A DNA stretch of 64,000 nt, from assembly GCA_013399115.1 (NCBI GenBank), contig VXAA01006443.1, forward strand, positions 265,435 through 329,434, in the 5' to 3' direction. The notes beneath the pieces were generated by a model, which made no database searches, was not told the DNA's origin, and saw only the letters and a list, made by a program, of their open reading frames with translations. The stretch comes from Anseranas semipalmata (lineage: Eukaryota > Chordata > Aves > Anseriformes > Anseranatidae). The position numbers and the translations under genes were made by a program. Of this stretch, positions 48,394 through 60,079 are shown in pieces (the stretch's first letter is position 1; every line of letters starts with the position of its first letter).

Positions 48394-48439
48394 AAAAAAA
48401 AAAGGGGGGGGGGGGGGGAAGAGAAAAAAAAAAAAAAAA
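48394..48439. repeat. A10-G15 run followed by A16
   Basis: A run of ten A is followed at once by fifteen G (48404-48418), a short AAGAG spacer and sixteen A. The strand is purely purine throughout. The run lengths may not be accurate in a draft assembly. Confidence 0.9.
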
Positions 48440-51400
48440 GAGTTATCTTCCATTCAGCTCAGTAGAACATCTTCGACACAAGAAAAATTACACTGTTTTC
48501 CCAAACTGGTAGAAAGCACAAATTAGTACCCAAGTGTCTGTCCATCCTCATCTTTCCAAACACGTTTAGTAGGTGATATCTTGGGACAGTCAGGTAGTTA
48601 ATATATTCACTTCATTAGCTTAGAACAACACATGGAAGACAAATGTGGGTCTTACTAAATTAATTGAAAACCCTCATTAACTTCAATGAAACCAGTGCTT
48701 GGCACTTTGGAGTAAATTGTCACTGGAGCAGCAGCTGCAAATCCAAATTTGTGTCTGTAGATTGCACACAGATTTGAGTCTATTTTGTAATTTAAAGAAT
48801 CCCTGTAAAATCCAAGGGAATAGATATATCTACTATATCGCTCTAACTCTGAAAGGACATTGGTACTGGGTGGCCCTCTATACTGGTCAGGTAATGTTCT
48901 GGTTAAATGAAGAACCAGCAGAGCTCCTCACACTCTGATCTTGAAGAGTGACATTGTGTAGCTGAAATATTTCACACTAAACTAAACAATCTGTGTATGT
49001 AATCATTTTATAACCTGTGTTACCTTACTGTCTTTATGCTTATTATACTCCAGTTAATTGCCTCAAGAAAACACCCCACCATTACAATAACGGCCTCTTC
49101 AAACAATTATCTTTCATCCACCACAGTCAGCAGCTATTCTGAGGCTTGAAATAAGCTTTTGTCCTCAGTTGTATGTCTGCTAATGTCAATACCAAAATTA
49201 CTGTTGACAGCACAGAAAGTAAAATAAAGTCTTTAAGACTTTCCAAATGCTGGATTCCTGTTGTAGCAGTTACAGATGTTATTTTACCTCTGTTTTATTA
49301 TGTTCTATAATTGACAACAGATAGGCATTAAGGCAGATGTCACTACATGGTGCAGTTAGTTACACATGTACTTCCCAGTTCTTTTCCTTCATGTGCAATG
49401 TAGTACACAGTCTTGGGAAGTGCATGCTGCAGTGTTTGTTTTCTGTTTCATTAAACTTGGCAGAAGCACTGGCACTTAGAAAGAAAGCTATATGATCAGT
49501 ACTAGAGCCTGCTTTTGGCACTGGTCTTTCAACAGAGCCTGTTTTAGAAGCAGAATTGCTCCTGGAGAATGGTCTACTGCTATTGAGATGAATGAAGAAA
49601 TTATACTGTCTGCCTTTGGTTTCAGTCAGGTACACACAGTATACATTTATGGAGTAGAAGCTGTTCACAGCAGAGTTAATCTGGCAAATTAGTGCCTGGG
49701 TTAGACTAGTCTAGGTATGAAATTCCTGTATAAAAAGCTTTATTAGAGTTGTCGTGTTCAAACGGGCATTGCATTCTCTCCTGTGAAATAGTGAAGCATA
49801 GAAGGGAATATTTTCCATGGTTCTCAGGGCTGCATTCAGCTGCATGACTTCGATTTAATTATTTCCCATTATATAGCAAAAGAGGTACTCTACTCTTCCA
49901 CACCCTAGCAGATGTGATTTTAGCTCATCAGTGTGGTCAAGCCATTTCCTTCCAGTCTGTAAGGCTCCAGATTTCTGTCTGTAGCCTGTCTTCCCACCAG
50001 TAAATTGAATGTCAGTGTTGAACGCTATTTTGGTAAACACTGCCTATACTGCCTCATACTGATAGTACAAGCTGCCCACTGTAAAGTTGTACTGATACAT
50101 GTACAGGTTACTGTATGAGGGCAGAAGCATAAACTTTGTGTCAAAGCAAAAAAGCCTTTTAGACACCAGCAATTATGTTGCCATTTCTGGGACTGTAGCA
50201 TGTTGTGAGGATAAAGGGCAAACACAAGACTATGAAACAACCAGAAAGTGCCCCTTTGGTTACCAGGGCATGATCCAGACTATTTGAAAATGGGTTGTAT
50301 GCACATATCTTTGATGTAAAGAAACCTATACTGAGAACATGACTGTGACATGGAGCACAGCCCTGGTGTACTATAAGAGTTTGCCTTTGAGACTCAGTTT
50401 TATATATTCTAAATTTGAGATTTTATTAAGCCCTTTGGTTTGAAATATCTTTATTCTTTATTCTTTCTCGAACACATCTCCTCTGAGGGACTGAACAGGA
50501 AAACACTTTACTAAAAGTCAAAATGACAGACAGGAGGTAAAACCTGCGGTGCAGTGCCCTTGTACATTGTCCCTCACTGGCACAGTAGTTATGGATGGAC
50601 GACAGCCGAACAGGGCTTGAGGGGTTGTCCTGCCTCTCCCTGAACCACAGTTGTCCCAGGGCTGCGAGGATTGCTAGCAGCAAGGGAAGCCAGCCCAGCA
50701 GGCTGCGTCCTGAGCAGGGCAAGCATCTGCAGTGCTTGTGTCCCACTGCCTCCTGGCCGCTGTGTGCAAACAGCTGTCCACAAACTACAGTGCCAATGGC
50801 AGTCCTGCTCCTTTATCACCCAGTCTACCTCAGGGTAGTCTGTTATTATTATCTTGCCTGTGTTAAGCATGGTTTTTGTTGCAGCTTCTGGTGCTTTTTA
50901 CTTGCAAAATCCTTCCATTCCTCAGACCTTCTTTATTTTTATGCTTTTGAAGAGATATTTGTATCCTGCAAATACAACATTTTCTGTGTGAGAAAAGAGA
51001 GGAAGCAGGAGAGGAAGGTCTTCTCTTTGACTTGCTCAAAAAGAAACTGACTTTTATCCTCATCATGAATTCCATAACTTTCTCTAGCTCTGCTCCCCTT
51101 TCTTCTAAACTTTTTAGTTAGTAAGAATGTACTATGACTTATATTAAAGGAAAAATAAAACAATAAACATGGGATATTAGGTACTTTGACATATAGCCTA
51201 AAGAAATCAAGGTCCTCTATTACTTGTGGTTGTGATGGCAATAGAAAATAGGAACTTGCTGGGAGACCCTGGAGTAAAAACTGCAGTAGAAGGTCATCTG
51301 TCCATGTCATAATGTTCTTCATCTTGTGCTGTGTGTTTACTGGATTAAAGCAGAAGGGGTTATTGAGCTGCAAGGAGAAAATGGGAAACCTGTTCTGCCT

Positions 51401-51884
51401 GGAAACTTGGTTGCATGTTCAGAGTTCCCACTTTATCAGATGATCTCTTGCATCATTTAGCAATGAGCTAAAATTAAGGCCAGGATAAACAGGATGTTAA
51501 CATAAAATGCTGCAACATGCAAGCATTACAGATGTCTGTGCAACCCACGCCACTCTTCCAGGAGCTGGACACAGACCTTTCAAGCCAAGAGTGTTCTGGA
51601 CATAAGACCTCCTCAGCGGTGCTAGTGCCTAATATCTATTATCACTTCTGGAAATGCTCTGGGGCTGATACTGGGGCAAAATTATCAGTGAATCACTCTC
51701 TCCATTGGTCCCTAGTTTCTTCTTCAATATTCCTTCATGAAACAGCAATTAATGCTGGCAGCATGACTCAGCAGAGACCTTCCCTTGTTCTTAACATGTC
51801 TTTTCTTTGAGCAAGAAGGGAAGAAGCAGAAATCTCACTTGCAAGGCTGCATTTTTGTTTTGAGAGCAAAGCATGGGTTGGTGG

Positions 51885-51942
51885 GTTTTTTTGTTTGTTT
51901 CTTTGTTTCTTTTGTTGTTGTTGTTGTTGTTGCTTTTGTTTT
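51885..51942. repeat. (TTG)n / (TTTG)n microsatellite
   Basis: TTTG units, then about seven TTG units. Confidence 0.9.
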
Positions 51943-53939
51943 TAGAGTAAGAAATGTACTTAATTTTCTCTTGTAGAGATATCTTGAAGAGATAGGGAAA
52001 TGCCTGTAACATGTAGCCTCACATCTGAATCACATCAGGGATTTACTTGACTCTCAGAATCCAGTCCATAAAGACACCATTATTTCAGCAATCAGAGGAA
52101 GTAAGATGCTTTAGAAAATACTGGTGCTATTAAACCATCACTGGCAAGTAGTTTATTATCAACAGTTCACTGTATTGAATCTCACAATGTATATTCACTC
52201 TTCAGTCAGTTGCATTTAGAAATTAAAATTTACAGCAACTGGCAGAGAATTCTGTATAGTTGTTGACAGCACTGTCAGCTTACCTGCAGGACTGACCTTC
52301 CCACTCTGATCTTCCCAGGCACTAATCCGTATCAGTCAACTGTTTTCCACCCCAAAACTGGACAAGGAAAACACATAGCAACTTGTCTGTCTCCACAGAG
52401 TAAATGATTGAAAATGGATAGAAAAGGCGTTTAGAGTAACTTTAGGATTATATACAGCTGTCTATTAGAACAACAATTTCCTTGCAAAATTGGAAATGAT
52501 AACAAAGTGCTTGGTGGTGCTCATGGAGTTTTGTCTGTCTTTGCTTTTAAAATATTAAAATCTCTATATTAATTTGTCACTCTTTTTGGTGTATTACTCC
52601 TAATGGCCTGACTTCATTTTGAATACATTTGAACTATAAGACTGTAATAGTAGTTGTCATGTTAAAGCTCCTCTTCTACTTTTGGAAACCTAGAGAGCAA
52701 ATTTTATGCTGATATTCTGCATGTACCAAATTTCCCTTCTGCTGTGCCAGATCTTTGTTTCTACTTCTGTATTTTACAACACTGGAGAAGCTAATTTATA
52801 AATATAATTATACTTTTTGACACTTGCAGAATTCACAGAATCACTGAAGTCACAGTGAAGATTAGTAACATAATTACTGGTAAAGCTTGCTTAGCTTGCT
52901 GAAGAGGTTTTGCATCCTGGAGAATATTGTTTGAAACATTTTCTAAAACACAGCTGAGCAACCAGATATTAACCTGAAAGTTTTTCCCATACATTCTTGA
53001 GCTAATTTAACAGCCAGTCAATTTACACTAATCTAGATTAATTGCTTTACCAAAGTAGGGAGAAAATATTTAAAATAGGGAAAATACTACTTGATAAAAT
53101 TTCAGCTAACAGACGTGAATGGTGATTAGGCTCCATATTCTGAATGTATTTAAAAAAAAGTTACATAACTCAAATATGTTTGTAATTTCCTTATATCAAA
53201 CCAAAGTCTAAAACACTTAAGTTCTTTATTTGTTTTTCTGTTCAGTCACATCCTTTCCATTTAGCGATGGTATGTACATGACTATCCTTATACTCAGGTC
53301 TCCTTTTAAGAAGTTGAAATTAGCTGCTTGGTTTATGTGTATTCTTTTAAGTGATTTATTCATATAAATCTAAAGTTTAAAGGAATATTAACAATTTATT
53401 ACACTGTAAAATTTTTGCTAGGAATAATTTGTATATGAAAGGAGTTAGCCCTGCAGCTCCGTTTGAACCTTTGCTTTTTCTGAAGCAGAGCACAAACAAA
53501 GCTGTTCTGTGAATGCCCCCTATGACAGTCACTGGTCTTGTCCTGCAGGCCTCTGTGGTGCAGATAGCATAAATCTCACTCTGATTTATGGAAATACAAC
53601 TGAAATTAGTGACTATATTAATCATTAACTCTTCCATGTTAGAATATACCATACTGTTTTCAAGGTGATTACCTTTCTGTTCTTCATTCTGGTAGAGTTT
53701 ATCAGAGTTCACAGTTAAATGATTTGATTTTAAAATGTGTGTCTATCTCTGTCCAGCTGTGTTTTAAAGCTTAACTTACTTTTTAAATTTTTTTTTTTCC
53801 ATTTCTCAATATTTGGTCAATGAAAATAAGCAAGTCATCCATATGCCTGTTACAGCCTTTTTCATTATCTGTGTTTTTCTAACCCAGAGCTGCAATGTGC
53901 AGGTGCAAAAATGTATAAATTCTAACTTGAACTAAATAC

Positions 53940-53959
53940 ATATATATATATATATATAT
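53940..53959. repeat. (TA)n microsatellite
   Basis: Ten TA units. Confidence 0.95.
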
Positions 53960-56900
53960 GCCATCTACATTAAAAGCATGGTTTTCTGAACTCTGAGGAA
54001 GTTTCCAAACAGTAGACAAAGAGGAGAACTCTACGTAAAACCATATTAAGGAGCTAGAATACCTCAGGAGTAAGTCTCTGGAAAAAGTAAGTAATGTGAA
54101 TCTCTGCAAGAAGTTTTATAACTTAGAACTGATTGAAAAAGGCAGATACAGAGCTGATGATGAGATATTTACGTGAGCTCTAATCCCTCTGCATGCCTTT
54201 CACCAGAGGGTGTTAGCTGATGTTCCAATGAAAAAACTCTTCCTTCGACCTGACATCTGGCATTACCTGAGCAACTTTCAAAACTTGGTGGCTCAGTCCA
54301 GCTCCTGAGTTTTCTAAATTTTACTCAAGTTTATCTGTATCAATATTTGTATTCACATTTCTTATTTCAGGGAAAGAGAAAGGATACCCAGTTTGTCAGA
54401 AACACATGTGTACCTTTAGAGACTACAGAAGCTTAAGATGGAAATTGTTTTCATCCAAGCAGAAGAGTATGTTTTTGATTTATAAATAAAAATTAAATAG
54501 GCAGAAATCATGCTTCAAAGAAGAAAAGATAACATTAAGTACAATTCTAGATGGTGCTCTACTTGCAAGTTCTTCCTCTGTTGCTCCAAAGTTTTGCATG
54601 GCTAACAGAGAACAGTAAACTAGTTTCCTTCACCCTAGGCTGGTATGTGCAAAACTGTAGGTCAAAAGAGGGTTTTAAGCACTTTGGAAGAGATTATGAG
54701 GATTTCTTTGCTGGGTCGTAAGTGGGCTGCTTTGTTTGCTTGTTTCTGCTGCAGTGGCTTCACTGCTTGGTGTGGAAGCCATAACTTGTGAAAGGGATTT
54801 CTGCAGAACTGTAGAGCTTGCTTGTTTTAAAGATTTGGTGAAAAAAGGAAATTCTTTGTAGAAAATGGGCAGGAAGAGACCTGTCTACTGAACCCTAAAT
54901 ATGCTAGGAAAAATGTGTGTGTGTGTATCTGCATTTTCACTGTGATTTTTAAATAGCAGATAATGCTTTTGCCTTCACATGTTGACTAAAATGTCAAATA
55001 AAAAAGAAAAACAGTTGACGTGTAGATCATTATAAAATGTCTGTATGGATGCAGTTGTTATACTTGTCTGGTGAGAACACAACTCCCACATTTTAATACA
55101 TCTATGTATTTTTGCAGTTCTGAAGGTTTCTGTGAACACAGGCATAGGCAGTGTCCCCGTGCCACCTGGCCCATGTCTTCTCCGTGCTTGCTGGGGTGAC
55201 CTGCTGGGTGCAGGTTTGGAGGTCAGGCTTCCCTTAATGTCACAAGCAAGACTCTGTGATTTCCCTCTGAAAAGGTGGGAGCATAGGGAGAACTTGCACA
55301 GGGATCCAGATAAGCAGGAGCTCTTGTAAAACTAAGGCTTCATTTGCCTTATTAAGAGCTGTCCCAGAGCCTGCCAAAGTCCAGAGTTTGGGTCTGTTCT
55401 TAAATCTGGGTGGGTGTCAGTTAAGGTTGAAAGCTTAACTGGTATCATATCAATGCACTGTATTTAGCTAAATCACAGAAACAAAAGTAAATGCAAAGAT
55501 TTCTTTTCCTGGAAGGGTTTGTTGTTTTTTTTTTCATTTGTTTGTTAGTTTGTTAGTTTCTAATTAAAATGTTTAGTCTTCAGAAACGTCCTTATTTGTG
55601 TTCTGCAATTATACTGCTGAGTAAGAAACAGGGGGTCTTTGCAAAGAGCTGAGTAAATTAGTTTTAGCTAACTGGATCTGAAAAGCAGAGCACATGATCT
55701 TTTGGCCTTGCTCTGAGAGCAACTCAGCCAGCATTTTGGACAGAAAGCTCTCTGAATATCAGACCCAGGAAAAAAATGTCAAAGATTATTAGAAATGGGA
55801 TGGATGGGAGCAGGCTTTACTGGAAACATTGGCTAAGCTTTCATCGTAATTGCTGTGCTGAAGCAGTAAACAGCTGCTGATCCTGTGATCTTTCTGGTGA
55901 AAAACAAGCATTTGTTGTAGTTATTTTTCAGATGTATGTTGTTGTTTGCATGGCATTTCAAGTGTCCTGCTTGGTATTTATATTATTAGCTCAGTGTTCT
56001 ACATTACAATAAATGTGTTTACTTATTACAGAAGTACTGACCCTTAAAACATCTGCTTCTCAGCTGAACATCCACGGCTCAGTGGGTGTGGGTAGCTTCT
56101 GTTAGCCACTCTTTCATAATATTTTGCAGTCTTTGGCAAGCAGTTTGAGTCAGATTCTGACCTCAGATGCACTCCTGTACAATGGGAATAGCTGCACTTG
56201 AGTCAACAGCATTCTTCTAGTTTTATGTCAGTGCTAACTGAGGTCAGTGGACGTTGCAGTGAGTGGGCCACAATCTTATTTTTGCCTGGTGGAGTTCTTT
56301 AAGCACAAGACATAAACTCTAGTGGCTTCAGACTGATGCCAAAGTAGCTCTCACTCTCTAGAGACTGATAGCAAACAATATGGCAGAAGGTTAATCAAAT
56401 TATCTTGAGGGAATGTCTATCAGCACCAGCATGAGAGACGCAACCGCAGTCTGAAGGTTTTGGAAGAGTGATGGCTGACTGGAGTATGCCTTTCAGTCCT
56501 GTTCTGTCTCTGGCCTCTACCAAATCCTGGGGAATGGCTCAGAAGCTTCTTTTAGAGAGGAGGAAAGAGCTTTGATTGCCTCATAACCTGGTGGATGGAC
56601 TGGGGACAACTGTTATCATCATTTCCTGCAGTGGGGAGAAGACTATACTGAAATCTCTGTGGTTGTTGTAGAAATGGGGAAACAATCATTTCAAGGGCTT
56701 TGGCATCTTAATGAAAAGTTACCATTTTCCTCATTACCCTTATTTCCAATCTTGTCTTAGGTGAGTATTTTTCAGCCTGCTCTCCCATTTTCCCATCCCG
56801 AGCGATTTCTCCATGGTTTGTGATCCATGGCTGCTCTGCCCTTCATGCCTGCAGTCCTGCCATTCCACCCCCTTTATCCTGTTCCAAGGCTGGGGAAAGA

Positions 56901-58396
56901 GCAGCTCCATCAGAGACCTGCCCCTCTCCTGGTGCACTGCTGCCTCCTCTGCCACTGGGCCATGTGAGAGGAGGAAAGATGCTCAGCAATTCAGAAAACA
57001 CTGCGTTTTCAGGCAAGATGCTGTCAGTATTCTCCTGGTTGCAATTAAATGTGATTAAAATATTACAAGGAATCAGTCATCCTCTGCAGCTTATCTCAGA
57101 GCACAGCCTTTAGCACATCCTTAATTCTTTATGCAGTAAGAGGAAGGATGGGACGGACAGTCTTTTTCTCCATGCTTACAGGGCATCTACCATCCAGGGT
57201 CTTGTCAACAGCAAAGAAACTTAGCCATTATGATCATACAAGCAAACAAATTATACACCAAGCAACCCTAGTCCATGTGGGTTGGTATCAGCTGGACTTC
57301 TGTAGTGGAAAGGGTCCAAAAGTGAAAATGTGGTATGAACTTAATATACACAGCATCCCCTAGAGGTTTGTACTGCAATTTACAGACAGGTTAATTGAAC
57401 AGTCCTTTTCCATAACCGGCTGCTGTTATGGATACCATCTAGTAATCTCTATCATAAGAATGCATGTTAGAATTAGTTTGTAAGATTAGTCATGGCTTAA
57501 ACAATATTGGCAATATATTTTGGAAAAGAAGTCTCACTCTAAAATAGAAAAATGTTTTGCAAAACTGTTTAGCAGCATATGCTTTGTAGATTGTTGAGAA
57601 AATTATGCAATTCTGCATTTCTGTTCATTGCTTTATCACCACCAAACTCTGTTCATTTCCCAAGTGTATTTTATTACTCTTTTTAAATAGATTAAACTGT
57701 TATATTTTTCTAGTACGTAGATTTAATGTTGACAGCACTGTTTCCATGAAGGAAATGGGCTCTCCTAAAGAACTTCAGGTTGTACAAAGTGTTTAAGCTA
57801 GGTAATGGCTATCCAAATCCAAATGCAGTGAAAGTTGGCCTGCACAATACATGGAAATATCTTGATATGGTTAATTTGACATATGAATAAACCACTTTTG
57901 CACCCTGAATGAAACCACTTGCTAATGAAAAGTAATCAGTGTTTCATCTGCAGCTTCTTTTTGATGTGGAAGACAGTTTTGATATTTCCAGGCTGTAGTG
58001 TTTAGTATGCCTCCTTGCACAAAGGAGGCAAACTCTTGATAAAGCTATTCTGATGTTGTTGATGTCCTGTGGAAACTACTGATTGAGCATGGAGAATGCA
58101 GCAACAGATGGCATAGCCCCACACGAGGTCACTAAGCTGTGGAAATACAAAACTGCCAATCCTGAAATTGAAAACAGGTGGCAAAAATTTCACTTGGAGA
58201 CTTGGCATCTGTAAGTAATCAGTTACTGTAAGAGCCTCGTTCAGGCACAAATTAACTTCATTGCTGATTGCATTTTCAATAAGTAAAGGAGAAAGCAGCT
58301 GTATTTATTTAGAATCACAATACAGGGTAGAAATACACAGAAAGTGGTTGGAACCACTTCAATTGTCTTTGGGGAGGGCAGGGGGGTGATATTAGA

Positions 58397-58432
58397 TTTT
58401 TTTTTTCTTTTTTTTCTTTTTTTTTTTCCCCC
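58397..58432. repeat. Pyrimidine tract
   Basis: T runs broken by single C, ending in C5. Confidence 0.9.
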
Positions 58433-59051
58433 TAGTATTTTGGTTGAGAAAACATGTCTTACAACAGCTACTGGGGTCAAGGCTTCTTCGCAGAGTTTTC
58501 AGACTGTTTCTCACAATTTCTACATCGCTTCCCACTTCAAAAAAAAAAAAAAAAGTAAATAAATAAACAAACACAGGACATCTGCATTTGATTTGGGGAA
58601 ATTTAATTTCCAATAAGGAAATACAAAAGTCATTTTGACTAGAACTGAACTATAGTAACAGGGGATGTTGTGTTCTTGAACTTTGTTCTTTCAGGCAAGC
58701 CCTCTTCTTCCCTGCAAATAGTGGTTGCCTAACTGAAATGCAGGTGCCTGACAGTGACCCAATGGTGACTTTCCTAGCAATTATAGGGGCTTTCAGAGCA
58801 GGCAATGTGTCAGTGGGTGCTATTATGAGGAAATAAAGATTAACTGGGCTACTTGTATGCCAAGATGAAGTTTCAAACAGTTTAAAATTGTTTCAATAAA
58901 CAGAATTTATTATTAAGTTGGTATTGTAACAGAAGTTATTGTACAGTCAGTCAGCCTACCCGAAATGTCTTTAATACACAAAGGGGGGAAAAAACTTTTG
59001 TTGTTGATCACCTAGAATATTCCAAGGTTAGAGGATTTCAAGCTTGTCACC

Positions 59052-59077
59052 AAAAAAAAAAAAAAAAAAAAAAAAAA
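59052..59077. repeat. A26 run
   Basis: A homopolymer 70 bases upstream of the LTR start. It could be the tail of a separate, unrecognised retroinsertion. Confidence 0.95.
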
Positions 59078-59277
59078 TCGGTTTGGTCCAAGGGGTAAAT
59101 TAATCCAGTACTGTCAGAGCCAACGCAACTTTCAGAACTGCAGTATTGTATTGGGTTTACGTGGCACAGGTTTGGTAGCAGGGGAGCTGCAGGGGTGGCC
59201 TCTGTGAGCAGAGCCCAGCAGCTGCCCCATGTCAGATCAGAGCCAGCTCCAGCCGGCTCCAAAAGGGACCCGCCGCT

Positions 59278-59411
59278 NNNNNNNNNNNNNNNNNNNNNNN
59301 NNNNNNNNNNNNNNNNNNNNNNNNNNNNNNNNNNNNNNNNNNNNNNNNNNNNNNNNNNNNNNNNNNNNNNNNNNNNNNNNNNNNNNNNNNNNNNNNNNNN
59401 NNNNNNNNNNN
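59278..59411. other. Assembly gap (134 N) inside the LTR
   Basis: The gap separates the conserved left end of the LTR from the minisatellite. Its length is probably nominal. The long frames reported across it on both strands are produced by the Ns and by high GC content. Confidence 0.98.
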
Positions 59412-59462
59412 CATGGAGCAGGTGGATGTGGCCTGAAGGAGGCTGCGGCCCATGGGAGCCCC

Positions 59463-59569
59463 CGCAGGAGCAGGCCCTGGGACGGAGCTGCAGCCCGTGG
59501 AGAGGAGCCCACGCAGGAGCAGGAGGCCTGGCGGGAGCTGCCGCCCGTGCGGGAGCCGCCGCCCGTGCA
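59463..59569 (+). repeat. GC-rich minisatellite inside the LTR
   Basis: CGCAGGAGCAGG occurs at 59463-59474 and 59512-59523 (period 49). An 18-base unit, GGAGCYGCCGCCCGTGCR, occurs in tandem at about 59534-59569. Looser copies of the 'cgcaggatcag' type occur further right near 59670. Confidence 0.8.
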
Positions 59570-60079
59570 GGAGCCATGTTGGAGCAGTTTGTTCCTGAGG
59601 GATGGGCCCCGTGGTACGGACCCATATGGGAGCAGTTCTGGAAGAGCTGCAGCCTGTGGGAAGCCCACGCAGGATCAGTTCGGGAAGGACGGCATCCCGT
59701 GGGAGGGACCCCACGTGGAGCAGGGGCAGAGAGTGACCGTGAAGGAGCGGCGGAGACGCAGTGTCAGGGACTGACCACAGCCCCCATTCCCTGTTCCCCT
59801 GCGCTGCTAGGGGGGAGGAGGTAGAAGACGGTGGGTGGGGGAAGGTGTTTTTAGTTTGCTTGTAGTTTCTCACTGTTCTAGTCCGCTAGTGATTAGGTAA
59901 TAAATTACATTAATCTCCCTATGCTGAGTCTGTTTTGCCTCTGACAGTAATTGGTGGGTGATTTCCCTTTCCTTATCTCACCCTTGAGCCCTTTCCATCG
60001 TATTTTCTCCCCCTTTTGCTTTTTGGAGGGGGAGTGAGAGATCAGTTGTGGTGGAGTTGCTGCCCAGCAGGGTAAAACA

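Larger units (their letters stand above)
48141..59146. other. Unassigned sequence with simple repeats
   Basis: No gene or RNA gene is recognised. It holds the A-G15-A block at 48394-48439, a GC-richer block at about 50570-50850, (TTG)n at 51885-51942, (TA)n at 53940-53959, a pyrimidine tract at 58397-58432, A16 at 58539-58554 and A26 at 59052-59077. The 151-codon plus frame (50595-51050) and the 144-codon minus frame (50939-51373) match nothing I know. Confidence 0.6.
59147..60079 (+). mobile_element. Solo LTR of an avian endogenous retrovirus family
   Basis: A GC- and CpG-rich island in AT-rich DNA begins TGTATTGGGTTTACGTGGCA and ends with a 'gagatcagttgtggtggag', 'gcccagcagggtaaaaca' stretch. 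It matches, from memory, an LTR family seen in many bird genomes; I do not give a family name because I cannot check it. It starts TG and ends CA. It contains an AATAAA polyadenylation signal at 59899-59904, about 180 bases from the right edge, which sets the plus orientation. Flanking pentamers AGTAT (59142-59146) and AGTAG (60080-60084) match at four of five bases, a possible target-site duplication. No gag, pol or env sequence lies beside it, so it is a solo LTR. A gap and a minisatellite lie inside it. Confidence 0.7.

Noticed and set aside
50939..51373. 144-codon minus-strand frame
   Set aside because: No recognisable domain; it overlaps a 151-codon plus-strand frame and looks like a chance opening.
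52830..52860. CR1-end-like 'cacagaatcactgaagt' on the plus strand
   Set aside because: Only about 20 bases resemble an antisense CR1 tail, with no body beside it. Too short to call.
59047..59873. Long overlapping frames (143-213 codons) on both strands around 59.2-59.8 kb
   Set aside because: They run through 134 N, lie in a GC-rich LTR with few stop codons, and are open on both strands at once. The sequence is LTR, not coding.
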